From assembly GCA_012295275.1 (NCBI GenBank), contig CM022670.1, forward strand, positions 35,322,801 to 35,367,800: a DNA stretch of 45,000 nucleotides, given 5' to 3'. The stretch comes from Chrysomallon squamiferum. Lineage: Eukaryota; Mollusca; Gastropoda; Neomphalida; Peltospiridae. Positions 36,684 to 45,000 of the stretch are shown here, piece after piece (the stretch's first letter is position 1; the number at the start of each line of letters is the position of its first letter). Below the pieces are notes generated by a model. That model was not told the DNA's origin. It ran no database searches and saw nothing but the letters and a program-made list of their open reading frames with translations. Both the position numbers and the translations under genes were made by a program.

Positions 36684-36772
36684 GTTATTGTTATTGTTAT
36701 TATTATTATTATTATTGTTGTTATTGTTATTGTTATTATTATTATTATTATTATTGTTGTTGTTGTTTTGTA
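36593..36772. repeat. (TTTA)n then (ATT)n/(GTT)n microsatellite
   Basis: TTTA units at about 36595-36628, then about 135 bp of alternating ATT and GTT triplet blocks. Confidence 0.96.
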
Positions 36773-36852
36773 TTTATTTATACAAAATGTTTAAATAGGA
36801 ATTTTAGTGTAAATAACTGTAGCATATTTACTACGCATTCATACATATACAT

Positions 36853-36945
36853 AGTTTGTATGTGTGTATGTGTGTGTGTGTGTGTGTTTGTGAGTGCTTG
36901 TGTATGTGTGTGAATAAATGTGTGTGTGTGTCTGTGTTTGTAAAA
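36853..36945. repeat. Degenerate (TG)n microsatellite
   Basis: TG with TA, GA and TC interruptions. Confidence 0.9.
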
Positions 36946-37039
36946 TGTGTACACAAATCTCACCACCCTCTCTATCTCTCTCTCTATTTCTCTAACACAT
37001 CTCTCCATATTTCTCATCATCTCCACTATCTCATTTTTC

Positions 37040-37415
37040 ACAAGACGATACTAATTACGCCGATCAACTCGGTTAGCTTGTTTATTTGCGAAGATTCTCA
37101 ATTTAGATCGCTTTGACGGGTTACACTATCCATAACGTCATCCGTGCCGAGTAATTGACAGTTTGCTACCACGTCCCCCTGTCTCTGTGGACAGATCAAT
37201 GCGCGATATGACTGGGGGGTACACTCATTGGACGTACGCCTGATACTCGCACTTCCTTTATTAGGCATCTCTAAACATCAGCGTGCAAGACAGGAAAACG
37301 CGGCCCGGGTTCCACGCTTTGTAAGGTCAGTTTGTTACTTGCAAACCCAGCAGCAGGTTCGCTACTGGTGAAGTTGTTTTGAAAGAGAATGTTCAAGAGG
37401 AATAGATGATATTAT
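37040..37415. other. Higher-complexity non-coding block
   Basis: Non-repetitive sequence with more G/C and CpG than its surroundings (for example CGCGGCCCGGG near 37301). No coding frame, tRNA or other RNA is recognised. It could be a regulatory element or a piece of an old mobile element. Confidence 0.4.
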
Positions 37416-37494
37416 TTGGTGTTTTTTTTAATTTTTTTATTAATACGATGTTGTATTGATGGACGTTATTTTGTGCATGATCAATTAGTACTAA

Positions 37495-37715
37495 TAATAA
37501 AGAATAAAACAACAAAACAAACAAATAGAACAAAACAAAGAAAAACTAAAAAACAAAGAAAACAACAACCAACCAACCAAACAAACAAAAAAAAAAAAAA
37601 AAAAAACACTTCGGAATAGAAATAAAGATATTGGAGAGAGAATACAAATAACTAGCTAGCTAGAAGATACATACATGCAGACGAAGAGATAAAAAAAAAA
37701 AAAAAAAAAAAAATA
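37495..37715. repeat. A-rich low complexity with two poly-A runs
   Basis: AAAC-rich tract at about 37505-37590, poly-A at about 37588-37606 and 37691-37713. Confidence 0.9.
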
Positions 37716-37965
37716 GACAGACATATAAATAAATAAATATGGATAGACAGATAGCGAGACAGTCAGACAGATTCAGGCAGATAGCAGACAAGGATATTTA
37801 AAAAAATAAGATTAATTAAAACAGAGATAATTAAATAGACCGATGAACAGACAGATAAATAGAAAAATGGAAAGACAGATTCATAGATATATCAACAGAA
37901 AGATGGATGGATGAATGCCTGGATGGAGAGATAGATAGATAGATGGACAGACAGACAAAAAGACA
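37716..37965. repeat. Degenerate (GATA)n/(GACA)n array
   Basis: GATA, GACA, GATG and AAAT tetramers interleaved over about 250 bp. Confidence 0.9.
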
Positions 37966-38313
37966 GAAAAAAGAGAAATACAAGAACCATTAACGATCAG
38001 AAAATATATTAATCTAATAATGGCAGAAAATGTTATTTCCTGAACATTATTAACTGCAATTTGCATTTTCACACATCTTAATTAAAAGAACAGTAACACA
38101 AAAAAGGATCGAAAGGAAATAAATGATAAAACTGCTTTATTGTAGAATCCATTCATTAGAGATACGGCTTCTGCCATTTTCTCTCTTATTAGAAAAGACG
38201 AAATAAAAGCATTTCGGAACTTAATAACAGCCAGCCATCAGACAGACTACAAAACATTACTGTATCAAATTCAGTAAATCTGTTGGTAAAATACATCGAG
38301 AGAGTCTTATAGC
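37966..38313. other. Intergenic, no gene seen
   Basis: Unique AT-rich DNA. Confidence 0.6.
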
Positions 38314-38412
38314 GAGATAGACAGATAGACAGATAGAGATGTATTTACTTAGATAGACAGATAGATAGATAGGTAGATAGATAGATAGATAGGTAGATAG
38401 GTAGATAGATAA
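38314..38412. repeat. (GATA)n/(GACA)n microsatellite
   Basis: GATA units with GACA and GGTA variants. Confidence 0.95.
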
Positions 38413-38489
38413 ATTGATACATGTATTTACTGAGAAAACCTTTGGTCTTATGTATATCTGATTCCGACACTTAGACAATATTGAGGAAT

Positions 38490-38531
38490 GTGTGTGTGTT
38501 TATGTGTATATATACACATAAACACACACAC
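38490..38531. repeat. Perfect 42-bp palindrome
   Basis: TGTGTGTGTTTATGTGTATA is followed immediately by its exact reverse complement, with one further G/C pair outside. After a 3-base bulge the symmetry resumes for a few bases. Confidence 0.95.
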
Positions 38532-38554
38532 CACATTCATATATATATATGTGT

Positions 38555-38556
<2 letters not shown>

Positions 38557-38612
<56 letters not shown>
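38557..38612. repeat. (CA)n microsatellite
   Basis: 56 bp of CA, preceded by a short TA run at about 38540-38550. Confidence 0.97.
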
Positions 38613-38620
<8 letters not shown>

Positions 38621-39011
38621 TCAAGTAAACTTTTGAGAATATATCAGATACTTCTACCAGCTAAATATAGTCGCTAATATTTTAAATAGTTATATCTGGA
38701 TGACTAATTGTTTTTTGTGTACCTGTCTTGTTTTACGTATCAACCTTATATTCTTTAATCATCATTTTAACGAATACTGTATTCTGCTAGTATAAGCACA
38801 AAATAATCCTTGAAGTAAGCGAATTCATGGAAAATCAGATACGTTGCTTCAGATCGTATTAAAATACTGGCACATAAAAAAATCATATTTTCTAACACAA
38901 GATTATTTTCTAGTATATATTTTGCTGATAGTTCCAGTAATGGAAACAGAAAATGGAAAAGAAAGAAAATAAATAGATAAGTATATATAAACATATAAAA
39001 TAAATAAATAT

Positions 39012-39012
<1 letters not shown>
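38613..39012. other. Intergenic, no gene seen
   Basis: Unique AT-rich DNA. Minus-strand frames here extend out of the adjacent (AAAT)n and are not called. Confidence 0.6.

Positions 39013-39070
<58 letters not shown>
39013..39070. repeat. (AAAT)n microsatellite
   Basis: About 14 AAAT units. Confidence 0.97.
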
Positions 39071-39071
<1 letters not shown>

Positions 39072-39285
39072 CCAAACAAACAAGCAAACAAAATAATTAT
39101 AGATCATTAAATATTCCTTCATATTTTATTTATTTAATTGTTTGTTTCTTTCTTTGTTTGTTTTATATTCTTATACATTTTTTTCTTGTTTTCATATTTT
39201 TTGCTTTTCTGGTTAGAACACATGAACATAAGAGTTACATTGCTTTTATATATAATGGTTTGTTCTTAATTGCAGATTGTGTCAC

Positions 39286-39286
<1 letters not shown>

Positions 39287-39384
<98 letters not shown>
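39287..39384. repeat. (AAT)n microsatellite
   Basis: About 98 bp of AAT with one AAAT slip near 39330. Confidence 0.97.
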
Positions 39385-39689
39385 TGTAATAATAATCTCT
39401 CATAGCAGCAAAACTGCATATAATTTTTAATAATCGTATTTTCTTATGAAGAAAAGAAATTTAGATAGTAACATCGCAGCTTAAATTATTCTAGAAATGA
39501 TAGTTCAGGCTTTTCATTCGAATACTAGATGATTTTAACATTATAGATCTATTACGAACAGAACAGAGAAACAGCAAAAACTACTTTAAACAGTGTTGAA
39601 TACCAGAGCTGATACAGATTTCAGAACAGTGATCGCCGTATGTGATATGTTTATGTGACGATGTCATTTGTTGGATAAGAATCTCAATA

Positions 39690-40445
39690 TGACTGTCTTT
39701 ACAATACATCAAACAAATAACATCAAACGTTCGAATGTCTTTAGCGGTATCTTTACAATACGTCAAACGTTCGAATCTCTTCATCGGCATCTTTACAGTA
39801 CGTCAAACAATGACGTCAAACGTTCGAATCTCTTCATCGGCATCTTTACAGTACGTCAAACAATGACGTCAACCGTTCGAATCTCTTCATCGGCATCTTT
39901 ACAGTACGTCAAACAATGACGTCAAACAATGACGTCAAACGTTCGAATCTCTTCATCGGCATCTTTACGATACGTCAAACAATGACGTCAAACGTTCGAA
40001 TCTCTTCATCGGCATCTTTACGATACGTCAAACAATGACGTCAAACGTTCGAATCTCTTCATCGGCATCTTTACAGTACGTCAAACAATGACGTCAAACG
40101 TTCGAATCTCTTCATCTGCATCTTTACAGTACGTCAAACAATGACGTCAAACGTTCGAATCTCTTCATCGGCATCTTTACAGTACGTCAAACGTTCGAAT
40201 CTCTTCATCGGCATCTTTACAATATGTCAAACAATGACGTCAACCGTTCGAATCTCTTCATCGGCATCTTTACCTTATATCAAACAATGATGTCAAACGT
40301 TCGAATCTCTTCAGTGGCATCTTTACAATATGTCAAACAATGATGTCAAACGTTCGAACCTCTTCATCGGCATCTTTACAAATCAAACAATGACGTCAAA
40401 CGTTCGAATCTCTTCATCGGCATCTTTACAACAGATCAAACAATA
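39690..40445 (+). repeat. 53-bp minisatellite with CRE palindromes, about 14 units
   Basis: Unit of 53 bp: GTACGTCAAACAATGACGTC followed by AAACGTTCGAATCTCTTCAT and CGGCATCTTTACA. Perfect TGACGTCA lies at 39811, 39864, 39917, 39930, 39983, 40036, 40089, 40142, 40235 and 40391, with TGATGTCA at 40288 and 40341. Spacing is exactly 53 bp for most neighbours. Some units lack a 13-bp segment that includes the CRE (40-bp units near 39760 and 40180), and one has it twice (39917 and 39930). About five CpG occur per unit, in an otherwise CpG-poor region. The period is not a multiple of three, so it is not a coding repeat. Confidence 0.97.
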
Positions 40446-41008
40446 GTGCCACACTTTCTGAACTCTTCTTCTTTGTTGTATTTGCAACACATCAAACAAT
40501 GAAGCTAATGGACACTCCCTAGCTTCAGCACATTAACAAATTACAGCTAATGTTGGAAACTGTGATAGAAGCAGATGGTCTATTAAAACTTGAAACGTCA
40601 ACACATCGAGTTATTAACTCCATATCGATTCTGAACACGAAGACAGCCTTCGCAGAAACCTTTTGTATTTAATAATGTACAGAGGAATCAGTGGTGAGGT
40701 CAGTGGTAAGAATTGTTTGAGAAATCCGAGTCGAGATGATCGTGGTAGTTATTAATAAATGAAGATGTCTGTTCGGATCTGTTCAGCTGTATATGGAAAT
40801 ACGTGTGATGTCTGAATGTGGGAAGCGGGTTTCCTCTCAGGTGTTGTGGTAATACAAGAACAGTATTTGATGTCAGGAACAGCTTTGGCGTTAATAATGT
40901 GACTATCAATAGGTGGAATTATTTGTGTCGTGAATACTCTTGGTATCAAAAAATATTAATTTTACAACTACAACTAACAATAATAACAACAATAACAAGA
41001 AGCACGAA

Positions 41009-41011
<3 letters not shown>
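40446..41011. other. Intergenic, no gene seen
   Basis: Unique DNA. Overlapping short frames on both strands at about 40700-41015 show no family resemblance. Confidence 0.55.
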
Positions 41012-41054
<43 letters not shown>

Positions 41055-41085
41055 TAATAATAAGATGATGATGATGCTGATGAAC
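41012..41085. repeat. (AAT)n with GAT units
   Basis: AAT to about 41062, then GATGATGATG units. Confidence 0.95.
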
Positions 41086-41139
41086 AATAATACAAATACC
41101 ATGCATAAAATAGTAAATCGATTAATCCATCAGTAAATG

Positions 41140-41235
41140 ATTAAATGAATGAATGAATGAATGAATAAATATATAAAATAAAATCTATTAAAACAAAATA
41201 ATATAAAATAAAATAAAATAAAAATAATTTTGTAA
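41140..41235. repeat. (GAAT)n and (AAAAT)n low complexity
   Basis: TGAA tetramers at about 41145-41164, then AAAAT pentamers to about 41228. Confidence 0.9.
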
Positions 41236-41299
41236 TAGGTTATAATTCCAATGATGTAAGGTTCAATAACAGAAGCAGAGTAGTCTTTGGCCTTAGTAA

Positions 41300-41445
41300 T
41301 AACAAAAGTAACAACAGCAAAAACAACAACAACAATAACAGTAAACTGATAATGATGATGATAATAATAATGGTAATGATTATCATCATCATCATCTTCT
41401 TCAGCAGCATCACTATAATCATAAGGAGCTTCATTATCATCATTA
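41300..41445. repeat. AAC / GAT / ATC triplet low complexity
   Basis: Mixed triplet blocks: AAC at about 41305-41340, GAT/AAT at about 41350-41370, ATC at about 41380-41398. Confidence 0.88.
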
Positions 41446-42284
<839 letters not shown>

Positions 42285-42769
42285 CTGTCTGACCTTGAAT
42301 CCCATGTTGACGTCTATGAAATATCTGTCTGACCAGACAATACAAATATTGCTGAGTCCGCTCCGTTACATTATTTTATATGATCATATTACTAAAAGCG
42401 ATATGTCAGTGACACATTGGTTTCATATTTTCAGACGTTTTCTAATAACGTGTCGATTATTCAAAGCACAGTTTTATATTCCACAGGAACAGAGAAGGCG
42501 TCTCTGTTGAAAGGTATTTACAGATAGCCGCCTAATTCATTTTCATATTTATGTGTAATCTTTATTCATATTCAGATCTGTTTCTGATTGTAAATAAGTC
42601 TATCCTCTCTTAGAGCAGAAACCAAAAAAAAAAAAAAAAAATGAATAATAATTAAAATTTTATACTTTTCGATGACTCTACTGTCATATTAAAGAATATA
42701 AAATATGAAGAAAAAAAAAAAAATAGTGAAAAACTCTCGAAATAAATACACAAGAGAAATTAACAGCAT
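42285..42769. other. Intergenic, no gene seen
   Basis: Unique sequence with A runs at about 42625-42641 and 42710-42723. A 71-codon plus frame (42295-42510) has no recognised domain. Confidence 0.55.
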
Positions 42770-42925
42770 GGATAGAGAGATAGATAGATAGATAGGAAGA
42801 TAGATAGACAGATATTCAGACAAACAGACACACATACATGCAGACAGAGAGACAGATAAATGGATGGATGGATATATTAATATATAAATAGACAGAATTA
42901 GAGACAGACAAACAGATAAATGGAT
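42770..42925. repeat. Degenerate (GATA)n/(GACA)n array
   Basis: GATA, GACA and GGAT tetramers over about 155 bp. Confidence 0.9.
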
Positions 42926-43165
42926 ACATTTTCTCTTAGTGTATTTTATATTAAAATGTATTCTCAATCGCTAATCTGGTTATGTAATCTCTGGTATATC
43001 AAATATCATCTATGTAAGCTATAGTTTTAGTGTTACAGTAGTATAATTTATATGTAACATATCCAACAACAATTAAGTAAGGCAATAAAGAAGTAAAATA
43101 AAATCACATAAAATAAATTATACTGTTATATCCTGATAAGACTTGTTGCAGGCCTTTGAATTCCT

Positions 43166-43250
43166 ATTTCATTTTATTTATTTATTTATTTATTTATTTA
43201 CTTGTTTGTTTCTTTCTTTGTTCGTTTATATATTTGTTTGTTTATTTGTC
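43166..43250. repeat. (TTTA)n low complexity
   Basis: TTTA units followed by TTTG and TTTC variants. Confidence 0.9.
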
Positions 43251-43935
43251 AGTTGTACGAATCTTTTTCCTTTATTATTATTTAAAAAATAAAATTAATT
43301 CAATATTTAATTTTTTTTTTTTTTTAAAATATGATTGATAAAAAAAACGTAATTAGATTTTATCGATTTTAAAAGCTTCAAATTATTATTAAACTATTGT
43401 GACAATAAATCTGTAATACGGCATCATATCCGCATTACAAAAACAAATAATCTTAAATATAAAAAAAAGAAACAAACAAAAATAATGAAAAAAAAAGTAA
43501 ATGTGAATAATTTTTTTCAATATCTTTTTTTAATATATTTTTAACTTGAAACTCATATTATATTGAAAGCTTTCTCCACCATAAATATGGCGCCCGTTTT
43601 ACCGAAATCAAGAAACTGCTTTGAAAGAGGAAAGAAAAGACCATGTAATTATTAGCCGTGGGGTTGTTATTAAGCATAAATGTCTTTATATGCAATTTTC
43701 TTCGTTGGATAATGTTAACTGAGGCGTGGTTTTAATGAAATATATGCCGCAGTAATCGGTGGGAATGTGTACGAATTGAAGCCAGTGTTTGAAGTTAGTA
43801 TTATCAACACAGTGTGTTTACAAGGTTTCTTAAAAAAAAAAAAAAAAAAAACTAATTTCATGTTTTTCTGGTGGTGGGTTTTTCTTGGATTTAAGTTAAT
43901 GTGATTATAAAATCCAAGCAAAATAAATGCATTAC
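43251..43935. other. Intergenic, no gene seen
   Basis: AT-rich DNA with an A run at about 43831-43850 and a T run at about 43311-43325. Confidence 0.6.
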
Positions 43936-43939
43936 TTTT

Positions 43940-44132
43940 TTTTTTCTATCTATTTATCTGTCTGTTTATCTGTTTGTTTGTCTGTCTTTCTGTCTAACCT
44001 TCATAACAATCAACCAACCCACCTACCTATCTACCCACCTAACTAGTTATCCATATGTCTGTCTCTCTGTCTATCTATCGATCTGTCTGTCTTTCTTTCT
44101 CTCTTTCTTTCTTTCTTTCGTTCTTTCTTCAG
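43940..44132. repeat. Degenerate (TCTA)n/(TCTG)n/(TTTC)n array
   Basis: TCTA, TCTG, CCTA, CTTT and TTTG tetramers over about 190 bp. Confidence 0.9.
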
Positions 44133-44374
44133 TGCTTTTCAGTTCAGAAACAGTTAATATTATCCTGTTGCGTTCTTTAGAAATGCTTTATTTAACAAAT
44201 ACATGGAAAACCGTTTCCTTGTCAGATACAGCGTCCTGGTTACTGAAATGTCCAATAATTGACTTCATTGTGGATTTCTCTTTGGCGTGGACGTCTTGCA
44301 GATGATGTTATTTTCTATTTATAAAGGGATATCGATACTACAGTAGCACGTTTTCATATAAATGTTTGCAAATA

Positions 44375-44530
44375 TTCCTTGATCTTAGTGATGTCGTAAA
44401 CATTTACAAGAATATCTAGAAACGTCGTAAATATATTCGAATGTTCCTTGATCTTAGGAATGTCGTAAATATTTTGTAAATAGTCCCAGGAAAGTTGTAA
44501 ATATTTCCAAATATTTCTTGAAATTAGAAA
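44375..44530. repeat. Degenerate tandem repeat, about 69-bp unit
   Basis: CCTTGATCTTAG..ATGTCGTAAA occurs at about 44377-44401 and again at about 44446-44470, 69 bp apart. Further partial copies (TTGTAAATATTTCCAAATATTTCTTGAAATTAG) run to about 44530. Only about two recognisable units. Confidence 0.7.
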
Positions 44531-44534
44531 TGTT

Positions 44535-44640
44535 TTCAATATGTGCATTTATTACTGACCCTCGATTTTATGTACCTCGGTTTTCGGATTTCGGATATTC
44601 GGACCAAATCTGGAAAAATCATAAAATTTTAACATACTGC
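44535..44640. mobile_element. Possible Tigger-like terminal fragment
   Basis: ACTGACCCTCGATTTTATGT followed by ACCTCGGTTTTCGGATTTCG and GATATTCGGAC has the word structure of pogo/Tigger termini. No opposite end is present before the window ends. Weak, based on recalled resemblance. Confidence 0.3.
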
Positions 44641-45000
44641 ATTTCGCACTTAAAACCTTACCTCTAGGTACAATTCAATTATTCTGACTCCCACTATACG
44701 ATCACAGCAAACTTCTCTCATCCCACTTTCCATCAAGGTAAGATGAATTTTGTTACAGTTGTACCCATAACCATCCTAATCAAACAAAAAGCACCCAACC
44801 CCCCAGCATACATTTTTCTAACGTACATTTTGTTTTAAAAAACATTTAAAAATTATTTTATAATAAGTTTCTGGGTTTCTGCAGTTCGATATAAAAAGCG
44901 TTTTAGAATATGATTAGATAATTGAGTTCTGTAATCATTAAAATATGACAGTACATTTTATAATATTTTTAAAGATTTCTTAAAATGGATAATTAATCCA
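44641..45000. other. Intergenic, no gene seen
   Basis: Unique AT-rich sequence to the end of the window. Confidence 0.6.

Overview
This window is eukaryotic, very AT-rich and almost entirely non-coding. It is packed with microsatellites: (TA)n, (GA/TC)n, (CA/TG)n, (AAT)n, (AAAT)n, (GATA/GACA)n and poly-A/T tracts. There are no operons, Shine-Dalgarno sites or dense genes. The texture (tens of kb of intergenic DNA, mollusc-like compound microsatellites, minisatellites, a TA-flanked miniature transposon) suggests an invertebrate metazoan, most likely a lophotrochozoan such as a mollusc. That assignment is an inference; no marker gene is present.

Only two protein-coding genes are well supported, and they appear to be related. 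On the minus strand at 7201-7785 is a 194-residue single-pass membrane protein. On the plus strand at 35936-36412 is a 158-residue single-pass membrane protein. Their membrane segments align without a gap (about 9 identities in 30 positions). Both match the core pattern of KCNE (MinK-type) potassium-channel beta-subunits: a short N-terminus with an N-glycosylation sequon, a Leu-Tyr-Val start to the membrane helix, an Ile-Arg-Lys/Ser end exactly 21 residues after the Tyr, then a basic/acidic juxtamembrane region. Each coding region sits in one exon with a plausible splice acceptor just upstream of the start codon, as in vertebrate KCNE genes. They form a head-to-head pair about 28 kb apart, and the DNA between them is probably introns, 5' exons and regulatory DNA. 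If the call is right, both proteins would sit in the plasma membrane and modulate voltage-gated K+ channels.

Layout: 1-3 kb holds a recent direct duplication of about 600 bp ending in an inverted repeat; 3-4.1 kb holds long (TA) and (GA) tracts; 4.75-6.4 kb holds a 42-bp minisatellite and a degenerate second array; 7.2-7.8 kb is gene 1; 8-24 kb is repeats plus a pogo/Tigger-like MITE (9134-9318) and a 45-bp tandem array (11.76 kb); 24.2-24.7 kb is a higher-complexity block with a short ORF in ideal start context; 27.3-27.75 kb is a non-repetitive block with regulatory-looking dyads; 34.85-35.41 kb is a candidate promoter/5' exon for gene 2; 35.9-36.4 kb is gene 2; 36.5-45 kb is repeats, including a striking 53-bp minisatellite (39.7-40.45 kb) whose units carry the perfect CREB/ATF palindrome TGACGTCA.

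No tRNA, rRNA, CRISPR array, long transposase or reverse-transcriptase ORF was recognised.
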